A DNA stretch of 64,000 nt, from the NCBI GenBank assembly GCA_023055505.1, contig JALIRH010000002.1:2775001-2839000 (forward strand). Reading direction: 5' to 3'. A program made the position numbers and the translations under genes. This document shows positions 12,133 to 25,214 of this stretch, in pieces. The notes under the pieces were generated by a model. The model made no database searches, was not told the DNA's origin, and saw nothing but the letters and a program-made list of their open reading frames with translations. Each line of letters starts with the position of its first letter. Positions within the stretch are counted from its first letter, which is position 1. The stretch is from Callipepla californica brunnescens (lineage: Eukaryota; Chordata; Aves; Galliformes; Odontophoridae).

Positions 12133-13954
12133 ACCAGATGCTTTTTGTTCAGTGTGTTACATCTGATTTTGAGTCTGGTATTCAGGATTAGTACTGGTTG
12201 CAAAGCTATATTCTCACCCTAAACAATTCTGCTTATCACCTAATCAGGTTCTGTAGTCCTTCCTCTACAGCAAACACAATTTGCCTGCTCTGTACATTGG
12301 CATTAGCTGCACAGCTGAAACTGCATCCCCAGAGGGATGTCCATGGTTTCTCTGTGTCCTTAGCTCAGAAGAATTCCAATAGTCCCCCCCTCTGCCTGTT
12401 AGAAAAAGCAAGAGAGGTAGTTACATGGCCGTGACTCTGATTTTTGCCATCTTCCTTCCAATCTGTCCTGCCTAAGGCATTTTTCCCCATCACAGTCTGG
12501 CACATCTACTTTAGATATGAAATTCAGAGGATTGTCATATATCATAAGGAATGAGAAACAGATTCCCACTGGGGAAGGCGGGTTCCAGAGCAGTGTGGCG
12601 TAAATGGCATGCCCTTGAAGTTCAGAGGAGAAGGACCCAGCTGCCTATTAATCCTGCTTCCCAGCTGGTGATTTCTAGGGATAACCTAACCAGGGAATTC
12701 TAGGGAAAACTTTAGAAAAAATCCTAGCAATGCACTGTGAGAATAAAATCCCCAGCTTTGCATCTCACAGGGAGGCAATGCTGCTCATTACACAATAAAC
12801 CACATGTGCCACTGGACACAGATCCAAAACGTGAGGGGACACACAGAAAAATGTCTATGCCCTCCTAGCTAAATTCTCTCTCTCTTTCATTGATTGGCGT
12901 TAGAAACCTAGGTACAGTCTCCTGCGCTGGGGTGGATTATATCATGTCTCCATGCCTACCTTTCACATCCATTTTCCATGATTCTAGGATTTTCTTACAT
13001 TACTTTACCTTTCAGTACTTCTGTTAATTCAGAGTTGCTTTGTCTTGGAGGACAGGAAAGAGCAAGATGGATGCCCAAGGTAAGGCCACAACTGCTTCTC
13101 CAGAAGACAAGCATATGCTCAGTAGCCACCTTAATCATACTTTGCATAGTCCTGCTGATAAGGGATAAGAAATGAATCAACAAAGTGCTTCACCTTTACA
13201 CTGCAAGGAAGAAGAGTCAAGGATGAGGGTAAGTCATGACATCAGAGCTGCATCACTCAGCGTGGTCAGTGTGTCATCGCATTGTGCGACTGACCACTTG
13301 AGTCATACCAGTGGAATTCATCTCTCTCAAATTTATACACCTAAAATGCAGACTTTTATGCCTGGCCATGCAACTTCATCTTATTTTATAGCCTATGATT
13401 CACTTGACCTCTCAGATACTGTTGTAGACTGAATCACACTTTGTTTCTTCTTATTTCTCTGCATCGGAAATGAAAAGAGCCAACAGTGACTGGTTCATCT
13501 GAAGTCAGACAGCTCTGTTTCAGATGCTGAAATAAAAGCAAAGGAATCCCACTCCAGGCATTGTCATTTCTCCCTAATTGAAGGGCTTAAAACTTTCAAA
13601 GTAGGAGGACAATGACAGTTGGATTTGCGGTTGGGTTTTTCATGCCAACATTCAGAGATCGTTCCTCCCCTGCCAGCTTGCTCAGTTTAATTCATGGGAA
13701 TGTCTAGAAACAGGAACCCCTGGAGCACAGCAAAAACAAGCCCAGCTCTGGCATTTGTGTGAGCAACTAGTTCTTTATTATTTGAGTAATCAATCCTAGC
13801 ATTGTGCACCAAAGAGACTACAAAGAAAGACCCACATGCAAACCTCCATATGGAAGGTGGACTAGCACATCTGCACTGCTTCAGGTGCAAGGGTACAATA
13901 TCCTGAGATGAGTTTGGGGTCTGTTTGCAGAGTTTAGAACGTGTAAGAAACCAT

Positions 13955-14105
13955 CAGTGGTCATGGCACCAAACTGTCAGAGTTCAAGAAGTGCTTGGTC
14001 AATGCTCTGAGACACAGAGTTTGAATGTGGGGTGGTCCTGTGTGGAGCCAAGAGTTGTACTTGATGATCTTTGTTGGGTCTCTTCCAACTCAGGATATTC
14101 TGGAG
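13955..14105 (+). mobile_element. CR1 LINE 3' fragment (divergent subtype)
   Basis: It contains TCAGAGTTCAAGAAGTGCTT, GTGTGGAGCCAAGAGTTGTA and TCTCTTCCAACTCAGGATAT. The 'GTGTGGAGCCAGGAGTTGGACT...CAACTCAGGATATTCT' ending marks a recognisable CR1 subgroup, also seen at 59303-59362. Confidence 0.75.
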
Positions 14106-14209
14106 AGGACAGGAGTTTGCTGGAAGTGGGAGTGATAGGAAAACCATGAGCGGCTAAAATTATTCATCAGTCCACAGAAGTCTGATCCCTGGGGAGATAA
14201 GGTTTCCCA

Positions 14210-14460
14210 CTTCCATAAGAGACAGACCAGGGGAGGTTCAGGTTGGATATTAGGAAAGATTTCTTCTCAGAAAGAGTGGTGAGGCATTGGGACAGGCACC
14301 CCAGGGAAGTGGTAGAGTCACCATCGCCAGAAGTGTTCAAGAAACATGGAGATGTGGCACCGAGGGACATGCTTCAGTGGTATGGTTGTCATGTTTGATG
14401 GTTGGACTTGATTATCTTAGAGGTCTTTTCCAACTTTAATGATTATATGATTCTATAGAT
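14210..14460 (+). mobile_element. CR1 LINE 3' fragment
   Basis: It runs from AGACAGACCAGGGGAGGTTC through GGTTGGATATTAGGAAAGAT and CCGAGGGACATGCTTCAGTG to the tail GATTATATGATTCTATAGAT. It is 5' truncated. Confidence 0.86.
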
Positions 14461-17101
14461 CACATGTGACTAGGACTTTATCCTTTCAGCTTCCTGCCCT
14501 GAGAAGTGCTGCTTGCCGAGTAAGGGAGGAAACGAAAAGGCTTGGGCTGTGCCCACAGACTGCACTCAGATCCCACGGGGCAACAGCAAAGCACTGGAGA
14601 AGGAAGTCTTATGGCAAGGTTGTACAGCAGCTGTCTGCAGGAATGAATCCAGGAGCAGCATCCTCCTGGGATGGGCCAGGAGGATCTTGTGTTGACTGAC
14701 TGCCCTTCCTGAGTTTGGGAGGAAATTAATCTCCCACCATGGGCTTTGGTTTATTTTTACATTGCAAGTTAGCCCAAAGGGGAAAAAAAAAAAAATCATA
14801 AAAAAAAAAAATTCTATTCCCTAAAAGGAATCACAAATTTCACAGTGAACTAAGGAGATTAGTCAAATCCCTGTGAGCGTCAGCAGTTTCACTTAGGTCA
14901 AAGCCTGGCATAACTCAATCTCTGTGAGAATAGAGGAGTGGTTCAGACTGCCCAGCTCTTCAAGACTCTCTGACAGGTCCCTTTTGCAATATCTGGAGGG
15001 AAATATCCCTTTTACTGCCCTGGAGAGGAGAGGCAGTCAGCCTGGCCCAGAGTGCAGACAGCATAAGGGAACGTTATCTCTAGCAGATACCAGAGTGAGA
15101 CCTTCCAAGCTGGGAAGCAGGAGGGGGACCAATTTCCCAGGCTAGGAGACATCAAAGGCTGTGTGAAACCTTCTGAAAATGCTCACCCTGAATTTCTCAT
15201 GCCTGGTTGGGCATGTGGGATAACTCTCCATAGGGTCAGGGAAATGGACAAAGTAAGAGCAGTTGGGTTCTGATTCACCTCTTGCTCTAGAGGAGAAAAA
15301 GAATTTAGTTCAGTAGCTAAGATTAAATATTGCCACCCGTAGGTTTGATTTTGCACAGAAACCAGCTCAGGTTTCTGAGGGCCCTTTTTGGATGAAGTCA
15401 TTTCCATGCCCTGGCAAATGTGTCTCCACTGCTGGACTCCCAGGACATCAGCGTTTTGAACCATGCTTCAGATTTCATCCTGGATATCAGTAACACTCAG
15501 GAGCTGTCGTACCGCCGCAATGCACATATCACGCAGAGAAGTGCTGGAGAAGGAAACCAAGGACAATTTTTTTTTTTGATTGCTCTGAGGAGAAATAGGC
15601 CTTTCAGCTCATAATCAGTGATTTTAAAAGAACTGCAAACTTTTCTCTCTGAGGAAGGAGCCTCCTGATAGTAATTGAACCGACAGTCTCCTTCCCTGTT
15701 ACAGGAACACAGACAGTATTGTTTTAAATCGTGTCATGAAGCCAAATAGGATGGGAAAGCCCATGGTGCCTGCCTTCCACAGCAGAGAGGCCAGAGGCTT
15801 TTTGCAATTGTTTCCCTTTCCCTGATAGAGTTGCTGGTGTGGTTTTGAGATGAAATCAGCACTCTCTGCAATTCTTAGCTCTCCTCACAGGGCAGATAGG
15901 TCTCTGCCATTTGAACCCTTTCAGTAGTAGCAGCCCCAAGGTTTCCAAAATTATGAGTCAAGTGTGGGGAAATCCTTACACTGATTTAGAAACAACAAGA
16001 TTAAAAACAAAACAGCAAAAAGAAAACCCAAATGTGGGTACTTTCAAGTTGCTTCTGGTCTTTGAGCCTTTAATGTTGAGAGTGGAATGGTCCCACTGTG
16101 GTGTTTCTGGGCACCATCATGCCTGCAATTCCAGATGCAGTTTTTATTCTACATTTTCAGCCCTTGGTATTTGCTCCTGACCCAGTGAGAGCTTTCCTGC
16201 AGGAAAAATGAAAGAACAATGAAGATGGTTTCAGTGATGCTGATGTCAAAGCATAGCCTGCATATAGAAAAAGACATTCAGGTCCTGTATCTAATAGCAG
16301 ACATTCCGGAGGCACCTGAAAGACCTCTCTGATCAGATTCTCAGTGTGATTAGTACTGCTAGAGCAAGTGGGAAGATATTCCACTCCCAGAGAGTTTACA
16401 TCTGTGAGTCAGAGCACAAAACAAAAAAGACAGACCTCACCTCTACAGGAGGAAAATGCAGATTCAGAAGGATGGAGTAAGCCAAGGTCTGTGGGATGGT
16501 CAGAAAAACAGAGGTAGAGCTTCAGGGCTACACAGCTGACTCAAACATGGGCATGATTTACCAGCACCCAGAGCACCTCTTACTCCTAAGGGGCAGAGCA
16601 ATGCTTGCACAGTACCATATCCAACCACTAAAGTCAGTCAGACCTGCTCTGTCCAGCCCCAGAATTTCTCTTTGCTTGGTCCTTTGCAAGGTCAGGCTGC
16701 TTTGAGCTGGAGTTTGCAGCCTGCACCTATAATCCATGCAAAGAGGACACAAGCCCTTGCACTGTTTGACCAATTGATTGTTACTTGTTTCCAGGAATGC
16801 TGTGAAAGTGCCTTGTGAAGTGCACGGCTTTGTTGTTTCTGCCAGTACAAAATGTCTATGATTCTATGATTAAAGCTTACTTTGATCTTTATTTAAGGAA
16901 TGGGAACTTAGAAGTACAAGTGAGGAAGCTGCAATGGACTGACCTTAGAGACAGAAATGCAAGAGTGGAAAAGCAACTGAGAAAAGAAGAATGTTCAAAA
17001 TCTTTGATCCAGATGGAGGAGCAGGATCAAAATCAAACTTGTGCCTACTTGGCAGATCAGCCTACCTCAAGGCTGTCTTTGGTTCTGTATCCGCAGAAAT
17101 A

Positions 17102-17222
17102 ATCATGGAATGGCTGAAAGATCACCTAGTTCTGCTCCCCTGCCATGTGCATGGTTTCCAGCCACTAGATCAGGTGGCCCAGGATCCTATCCAACCTGGC
17201 CTTGAATGTTTCCAGGGATAGT
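17102..17222 (-). mobile_element. CR1 LINE 3' fragment
   Basis: The antisense tail (ATCATGGAATGGCTGAAAGA) is followed by antisense 3' UTR (TATCCAACCTGGCCTTGAAT, then GTTTCCAGGGAT). It is about 120 bp. Confidence 0.75.
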
Positions 17223-19709
17223 AATATTAAAGCAGTATTCATACTACCTCAGTATGCTACTATTTCTATAACACTGAGATGACTAAAAGCATGAGTTGGA
17301 CTTTGCACCCCAGCAGGTTCAGAGGTAACATGACCTTTTGCTTCTGATGATCTCATCAGTCTGATATTCGTTCTCATGCACCTCGCCACACTCCATCCCA
17401 TCTCCCCCGTCAAAGAAAAACCCTAACTTAAAACACACATTTCAAAGTAATATTTTCCAGACCATATTGCAAAAGGAAAAGCAAGACAATTTTTTTCAGC
17501 ACAGCTTTGGCAGAACCTCCCTGCTCTTACCTGGCCCCATGTTGTCTGTGTCCCAACGGATTCCTCCAGCAACCTCCAGCTCCTCGCGACTTTGCCTTTT
17601 TGTGGTGTTTGTTTCTTTGCCCTTCTTAAATAAACCATTGGCAGTTACTATGGCAACATGTCTCATTCTTTCTCCCTCCTCCCTAAAAAGTCTATTTCTA
17701 TTTAACAGGCTTTTAAAAAGACTATTTATACTTTCTTTTGTTATCCTGCCCCTGCTCCCTTGCAGCCAGACAAGGGCAAGCAGAGAGAAGTGCATGCACG
17801 AGCTGATGTTACTAATAATGGCTATAAACACAAGAGCGAGCCACAGGGATCAAAGCTGTGACCTTCATCAAGAGATGTTCTACGTCTCAGATGAACAAAA
17901 AGAAAACCTGAGACATGGTACATGGTGAAGAGTGGCAGGAAGGGGCCATCCCCACCTTCCACAAAAGGCCGCAAGTCCCCAGAAAAGCATCATGTGAAAA
18001 GCAGTCATGCTATCACTACAGGCAGCTTCCACCTTTCATCCATTCTCAATGTCAGACGTGCGTCTGCTCTGCTGGTAACTGGATAAAAAGAAGAGCCATG
18101 CTCCTTTTCGTTTCCTGTGAAAAAGAAAGGCTGCCTTCTTCTCTTTGCTTTTTCATTTTAAATCTCAGGGCTATTAGCAAGTGTCAGTGTTTACTTCCTT
18201 AAGGCTCATTATATCATTTCAGTGCGCAGACCGCAATTTATCTTAACCCTTAGCTAAAGCAGTAGGTGTCTGATTTTTTACCGTAGCAGTTTTTCTCCTA
18301 TTGTTTCTCAGGCATTTCTATTCATACGAAACAATGGGTCTGAAACAGTCTCCATTGAGAGGTTTCACTTGCGTGGTCAGGCTGGTGCCAGAAACCACAC
18401 GTTTTTTGGTCATCTTTAGGGTGTTCCAGGAAACATATTGTCGACAGATCTCAATTTTTCAGTAGGAAAAGTAAGCAGAAGAAAGACTCCCCAGCCCTTC
18501 CCTTCTTTCCTCCATATAAAGATAGCTTTCAAGATCTCTTTATTGATGAGGAAAACCCCCAAAATCGTTAATCCATTCTTCTTATCGCTCACAAATTCTG
18601 GACAGCACTAGAAAATGAGATGCTCTCAGTATTACTCCAGAAAGGGTTAAGATATCTAAAACTTCAGCCTCAATAAGCAGCAGCTAGCAAAAGTGTCCTG
18701 TCCCCAGGGTAGGATCAGTGTATGAGAATTTGCTCAGATCATGTAATGTTTGTAACTTGATTTCCTGCCGGAAAGCTTCAGTGGGTGGAGTTTCTGATGA
18801 ACCAGACAGAACTAGAATTATTTCCTTCTCCAGATTGCTTGTGCATGTCCAGTCAAGCTCAATTGAATTAATAGCAACCGGCTCATTTCCCCCACACACC
18901 CCTTCCCATTCACTTTTTGCAGTGGAGGTGCGGGAAATATGTGATAATCTTTCTGCCTGAGGATGTGGGATGGTCCTGCAAACTTGGCCAAGTCCCCTTC
19001 TTTCTCTGTACCTCTTATCCAGGTCTTCTTGAATTCTGGAGAAAGGATGTCCTCATGACCAGCTTGCTGCCCTATTGATTTCCTACATGACCTTGGGAAA
19101 GTCACTTAACCTCTGTTCTTTAAAATGGAAAGGAAACTAGTGGGAGGCTTGGCCTCCCTGCTGCCAGCACCAGCATCAAAGTAGAATCCAACAGGGCTGA
19201 AAGAAGGAATTTCTCCAGTTTAATAAGCTTAAAAAAGTCACTGTCTTTTCCTGGAACAGTGGTGGATTGCCACAGAGGCGCTTCTGCAAGAGAAACACAG
19301 CTCCCATGCTCCCAACAGCAAACTGATTCATCTATCCCTTGATTCCACCCCTACAAGAACTATGAGTTTCCATCGTATCCATCGCTGAGCACAACCAAGC
19401 CTCCTTCAGAAGGCCAGATCCTGCTACAGATGCTCTATTTTTTGCCAAAGCTCGGGACTTCACCTAACCTATTGCCAATGCGGCCTAAGCTAAACTACAG
19501 CAAAGTGCTTTTGCCTGTATCAAGAACATCTCTAAAGGGATGAGCGCATGCCTCACCAAGTGAGATCCTACAGATCCTGTAGGAGAATTAAGAGTCAGGG
19601 CCAGGTTTCTATACCATGTACAGCTTCAGGACTTTGCTGGCTTTGAATTGTGCCTGGTCAAGTTATTTGGCATTCATCTGGAAACACAGACACTTCACCA
19701 TAAATGTGA

Positions 19710-19800
19710 AGAATCACAGAATATCTCAAGTTGGAAGGGATCCATAAAGATCATGACATCCAGCTCCTGGCTCTACACGGGACCACCCAAAAATCAGACC
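19710..19800 (-). mobile_element. CR1 LINE 3' fragment, short
   Basis: It contains GAATCACAGAATATCTCAAG and GTTGGAAGGGATCCATAAAG, the antisense CR1 tail. It continues to about 19800 with AAATCAGACCATAA and then diverges. Confidence 0.7.
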
Positions 19801-20004
19801 ATAAAATGAAGACGGACAAATTCCTTTCCCCCATTCAGTGTTCAGCAGCACATTTTGAAAACCTTTCCCAGTTACCCTGACCAAAATAAATGAAGCACTC
19901 TTCTGTTGTCGTTTGTTTTTGTTTTTATTTTCACATGAGACCAAATAAGAAACTCCTCCAAGGCACAGAGATGTATCTGAGCTCCATTTTTCTCACCCTT
20001 TTCT

Positions 20005-20642
20005 AGTCACAGAATCACAGAATTGTAGGGGCTGGAAGGGATCTCTTGAGATCATTTAGTTTAACCCCCTTGCCAGTGCAGCTCCCTATACCAGGTTGAA
20101 CAGGTAGGTGTCCAGGCAGATCTTGAATGTCTCCAGAGAAGGAGACTCCACCACCTGTCTGTACAGCCTGCTCCAGGTGAGGCCTTACCAGGGAAGAGTA
20201 GGGGTAGGATCACCTCCCTCGACCTGCTGGCCACATTCTTTTTAATGCACCCCAAGGTCCTATTGGCCTTCTTGGCCACCAGGGCATACTGCTGGCCAAC
20301 CTGTCATCCTCCACAGCCCCCAGGTCCCAGTGCTCCACTCCAGCAGATCATCCCCCAACCTGTACCAGTGCGTGCGGATATTCTTTCCTAGGTGCAAGAC
20401 TCTACACTTGGCTCTTGTTAAACCTCATCAGGTTCCTCTCTGCCCAACTCCCCAGCCTGTCCAGGTCTCATTGAACGGCAGCACAGCCTTCCGGTATGTC
20501 AGTCATTCCTCCCAGCTTTGTATCATCAGCACACTTGTTGCTGTCTCCATCAGCCTGGGGCACACCCTATCCCTTCCACACCGACAGTATCATGCCCTTA
20601 GGACTTGTCTGCTCTCCCATGTAGAGCCTGTTACACAGAATA
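20005..20642 (-). mobile_element. CR1 LINE fragment with internal deletion
   Basis: It starts with the antisense tail (TCACAGAATCACAGAATTGT). After ~170 bp it jumps into the reverse-transcriptase coding region. On the minus strand, 20061-20279 reads NRTLGCIKKN and SREVILPL, then fuses directly to 3' UTR sequence, so several hundred bases are missing compared with the 11090-11775 copy. Further right the minus strand keeps ADDTKLGG (about 20510-20540), the catalytic ADD motif of CR1 reverse transcriptase. It is frame-shifted and dead. Confidence 0.85.
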
Positions 20643-23600
20643 GTCCTTTCCATAAGGGTGACTGAGTCTGGATGCTTGTGTGTGAGATAGAAAGTAGGAA
20701 CTGCTGCTCATCATACACGGAAAATTAGGCAAGTTTGTCCCTTACTAAAGAAGAAGCTATTTTAATAGTTGGTTGCAGGTAACTTTGGGCAGTGAGAAGG
20801 GCTCCTGCAGCATGTACCAAGTTTTCCAAGTGCCAGATGAAGTGGGGTGGAGATGGAGCAAACAGCTTCGTCTCAACAACTTCCTTAAATCAAAGTACCA
20901 CTTCATCATCTGGAATGAAAAAAGGACAAAACTTGAGGACAGTTGCATGTAGCATCACTAGAGGGACTGCCACCAAGCTGCAGAACTCAGATTTTTACCT
21001 ATTACCATTACTCCTTCACTACCTCCTTTCTGATTGGTGTCTTGCTGGCATGGGAATGGCTTCTGTATACAATTGCATGTGTATGGCTTAGGTTGTTTTT
21101 TTTGTTTTTTTTTTGTTTTTAAATTTGCAATCCATTTTCAGACCACATTCAGGCATGCTGGAGACCACCAGTAGAGCAGGGACCACAGGGGAAGAAGCCC
21201 TGCCCTGGGAGACCCATCCTGCCTTCTCTGATGTGATTAAAATACCATTCCACGTTGCAAAGATGTAACCAAGTTATCAGACAAAAATAAAAGCCCTGGA
21301 CTGTGCCACATGCCTCAGCAAGAAGGACTGAGCCACAGCTGCATTGGATGGCTGCAAGGAGGTTATCAAGCTGTCAGCAATGATCCCTGCATAGCCTCTC
21401 CCATCTCTCCCACATGCAAATGAAACTTCTCAGTGCCTGGGCCTAGCTCTTTCTGTTCTGAAGCCTTCATGAGCTATTAATACCCACAGAATCTATGATG
21501 TATGCAAATAAGGTTTTGGTGAGTGTGGGAAAAAGAAAGGCCATAACACGTATGAGTGAACTTCAGTTTCACTCATGTGCTGAGTACAACTCAATTAGTC
21601 AGTGTCTTCAAGTGAGTTTCATGCGTTGGTCCAGTTATTAAATGACTCTTCATGAACGGGTAAATGCTCAATTTTCAGCCTCTCCTGGAAAAAATAAAAA
21701 TAAAAACGCCAATTTAATTTAAGTAAAAACAAACCAACACAATAACACCTACATTTTAATCAGAACTTTTGCATAAGTGCATATATTCTAGCTTTCTCAG
21801 CTCTCCCAGAAAGAAGTACTCACCAGTCACTGCACAGCAGGTTCTGAAAGCTCTGCAAGCTGGAGAAAACTGGATTGTTTGTAACACAGGTGAACATGAT
21901 GTCTACTAACTGGAAACCTCATCCAGATGTGGAAATCCCAGTGGAACAGCATGTATTAACTGCTCCATGGGAACACCATGTGTTAAGTGCTCCACCAAAG
22001 GAGCAGAAAAGTACCTTGTGTACTTGGTGGAGAACTCGTTTACTTGAAACAATTAGTAGAGGAGAAGGAGCAATTGATGTTGAAACATTGGAACTGACCT
22101 GTCAGGAATCCATGTTTCACATCCTACTCTGGAGTTGTTTCTCCTGCATCCTTTCCAAACTGGAATTATCATTTTCCTGACGCTTTCCTCTAACACAGCA
22201 GCTACAAGAATTCTCTGCAAGTGGCAAAAAAGATAGAGCATTTTTTTTTCCATCATTGTTCTGTTACAGTGCCCTGACTCGAAGAAAGCTTTTGCATTCA
22301 GCTGAAATGGAAATGACAGAAGTACCATGGAAAAAATGATTACAGAAACTCAGACAAAGCAGGTGCATGGGTGCTGTTACCATCCTTTCAGTAAACATGG
22401 TGGCTGCACGGACTTGATATGAGCAGGTGTTCAAGCTGTAACACAAGCACTTCCACAAGCACGCATTAAAACACAACCAGGCTTTCCACTAACTCTAAGG
22501 CAGATACAGTCCTCTGGGATTAGCATCCGCACAGAGGTTACAATCCTCCCACATCCCTTTTCAGTGCATTATGCTGGAAACTGTGCTCAAGGATGCTAAC
22601 ATTCACAGGAGATTGTCGATATTTCTGCTGCAAATCCATTCAAATTCAGGAAATTACAGCTAACACGAAGCCTATTTGATCCTCTTAAGGCAGTGACCTG
22701 ATTGCAGAAACATTTCTCTGTCTGTTTTTCTAAAATACAGAGAAGTGAGTTGGCTGAAGATGAATTCAGGCTTGCCAAGAGACCTGAAGGTGTTCCACAT
22801 ATCAATTTTTAATGTCTCCATTTCCCCTTCAGCTTAGATGGGACCCACCAAAGAGCAGAAGCAAAACCAGTATGAATTTATACCCTTGGCCAAGAAGCTC
22901 ATGCCCAGCAAGACTTCAGCCTCTTCCATGAAAGAAGGACCAAAATTTGATGTTTGTGGGCACTTCTGAGATGTGCAGGAGGCTCATGCTGTTTCCCCTT
23001 TTTCTTTTGCCAGAGCTCTCAAGCTGAGATTGCACTCGAGTGCTCGAATTTGCCATGTGACATTTCAAATGGTAAGTAAAGAACAGCCTGCCAAACAGCA
23101 CTCTCAGGTTCTCGACTAAATAAAAACAGATTACTGGCATTTGCTGCATCTGAAAGGAAGGCAGGCAGATCACATTCACAAACAGTAAAACAAACACATT
23201 CCCTTGGAGCCAAACGCAGTTCCCCCATCATGCCTGGGAAACCCCATGGAAGGAAAAAGGGTCATGCTGTTTTAACAAGAAAGGATTTCACCAAAAATAC
23301 CGAAGTAAAGCAGCTGCCGAGTTGTTTTTCTTTGTGCTGTTGGTTTTTTTGTTTGTTTCAGTTTTTGTTTTTGTTTTAAAGAAAGCATTCACAAGTTTTC
23401 TCAGTCATCTCTAGCATCACCAGCACTAGCAGGAGTGCTGTGGTCCTTGCATTGCCAAAAGACACGCTCTGAGAATATTGTTAAAAAAGTTGATGTGAAT
23501 AACAGATTATTTTCTCACTTAGAAAATGTAGCAGGGAATCAAAGTGCAAAACCCAAACGGTGACAGCAAAGGAAGTAACAGTTCTGTTTCCTTTTTCAGC

Positions 23601-24304
23601 AAAGTTGAATTGTAAGGTGTGAATTTGCTGATGTCTCATCAAGGTTAAGCTTATGCTATGCCTCTCTTGAGAGGGGAAGGAGAGAGGTAGGTGTGCTGAT
23701 GGATATCCCTTTTATCCAGCTGCCTACTTTCAAACTTGCCAAAACCCAACATCCCCTGAAATTCATCAACAACTTCAAAAGTTTTAGCAAAGGAACCATT
23801 CTATATACTTATCCACATACACTGCGGTCACTTAAGACTCACTGCAACAAGAAAGCTTGGGAGAACTGTCTTTTATTAGTAATTCTTTCGTGTGTGATGC
23901 AGTAAGAAATTCTGAACCATCTCATTTCTCCCTCTGGAAACACTGAGATTCCAGATGAGACATTCTCAGGTTTTGCCAGAGAACTTGTAGATTGGCTCTG
24001 AGTTGAGGAGGAAGCCTCCTGACCCTTTTAATGACACTTGTTCTCGGAAATGTAAAGCTCCTGGACAGTCCTTGTTTCTGTGTATTTGAGTACAACTTCT
24101 GAGAATAAACTGCCTGACCCCCCCCCCCAAAGAGGCCTAGCATACCATACCATCAAAGGCCACCATGTTTTCGGCTGTCTGAGCAACGAGCTTCACTAGG
24201 AGAAGCCTGCAGTAAATCAGAAACAAATGAAAAGAGGCCACTGGCACTGAAGTTGTATGTGCTTCAGTTTCCTTCTTCAAATATTACGGCAGCTACTCAT
24301 GCTA

Positions 24305-24572
24305 GGAATGACAGAAACATAAAATGAATTGGGTTGGAAGGGGCCTGAAGTATCATCTTCATAATCCCTTGCCAGGGGCAGGGATGCCACCCACTGGATC
24401 AGGTTGCACAGGACCCCATCCAACCTGGCCTTGAACACCTCCAGGGATGGGGCACCCACAGCTTCTCTGGGCTGTTTGTTCCAGTGCCTCACAGCCCTCT
24501 GAATGAAGAATTTCCTTCCTAACATCTAACCTAAATATCTCCTCCTTTAGTTTTAAGCCATTCTCCTTTGAT
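24305..24572 (-). mobile_element. CR1 LINE 3' fragment
   Basis: It contains AATTGGGTTGGAAGGGGCCT, CATCCAACCTGGCCTTGAAC and CAGTGCCTCACAGCCCTCTG, then antisense CTCCTCCTTTAGTTTTAAGC. This is an about 270-bp 3' UTR-type copy. A second minus-strand CR1 follows directly. Confidence 0.87.
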
Positions 24573-24597
24573 GTAAGAAGTCAATCCTCATCTTGCT

Positions 24598-24918
24598 TAG
24601 ATTCATAGATTCATTAGGTTGGAAAGGACCTACAAGATCATCTAGTCCAACCATCCTCCCACCACCATCCCTACCCACCAAGCTACTAAATCAAATCCCT
24701 TAGCACCTCATCTAAACGCTAGGGACGGTGCCTCAACCACCTCCCCAGGCTTGTAAGCTCCCTTCAAGTACTGGAATGCCACAGTGAGTTCTCACAAGGG
24801 CTTTCTCTCCTCCAGGCTAAACAAGCCCAGCTCCTTCAGTCTTTCACCACAGGAGACGTGCTTTTCGTGCCCCTCCTCTGGACTCACCCCAACAGCCCCT
24901 CATCTTTCTTACACAGGG
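24598..24918 (-). mobile_element. CR1 LINE 3' fragment adjacent to the CpG island
   Basis: The antisense tail (GATTCATAGATTCATTAGGT) is followed by GGACCTACAAGATCATCTAG and CAGGCTAAACAAGCCCAGCT. It ends about 160 bp before the pyrimidine-rich, GC-box-containing edge of the CpG island and is the last repeat before the promoter. Confidence 0.87.
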
Positions 24919-25019
24919 GGTGTCCCAAGCTTAGCCACAGAGCCACACAAGGGTAGAGCAAAGGGGAATGATCCCCCTCTCCCTGCTGCCACCGCTCTGT
25001 TGCCACAGCCCAGGATGCA

Positions 25020-25147
25020 TCTTACCACCCTTCCTCCCCCATCCCCCATCACCCCGCCCCCACCCCCCTCATAACCCCGCCCTCATCTCCCCTCCCACCT
25101 CCCCCCGTAGCCCCGCCCACTTCTCCCCCCCGCCCCCCTTCCTCCCC
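25020..25147. promoter_or_regulatory. Pyrimidine-rich tract with tandem GC boxes
   Basis: The + strand is almost pure C/T with runs of C and at least four CCCCGCCC elements (near 25052, 25073, 25111 and 25130). These are Sp1/KLF-type GC boxes on the minus strand. The tract leads directly into the CpG-dense part of the island. It could form G-quadruplex on the minus strand or i-motif on the plus strand. Function is inferred. Confidence 0.55.
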
Positions 25148-25214
25148 ATTGGCTCTCCCTCGGCCACGTGACTCCCGGCGAGGGGCGTGGCTCTCCGGGG
25201 TGGGGGCGTGGCCT

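Larger units (their letters stand above)
1..25000. other. Upstream flank without recognisable genes
   Basis: I see no exon with convincing coding character or splice structure here on either strand. The longest open frames are interrupted, low in complexity or lie in repeats. Unique stretches over 300 bases with nothing recognised are roughly 1-926, 2166-2800, 3110-3840, 4110-6420, 7790-8925, 9195-10460, 12135-13955, 14460-17100, 17225-19710 and 20645-24300. They contain only short homopolymers, such as a C run at 24118-24128 and T-rich tracts near 21090 and 23345. The rest is CR1 and one mariner element. GPR20 lies upstream of PTP4A3 in mammals, but no long GPCR-like frame is present here. 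Confidence 0.6.

Noticed and set aside
17467..17928. 153-codon open frame on the + strand
   Set aside because: The product has no domain or conserved motif, and an overlapping 111-codon frame exists on the opposite strand. No exon signals fit.
1..25000. A GPR20-like single-exon receptor gene upstream, expected from mammalian gene order
   Set aside because: No open frame of suitable length or with membrane segments is present. It may lie outside the window or be absent.
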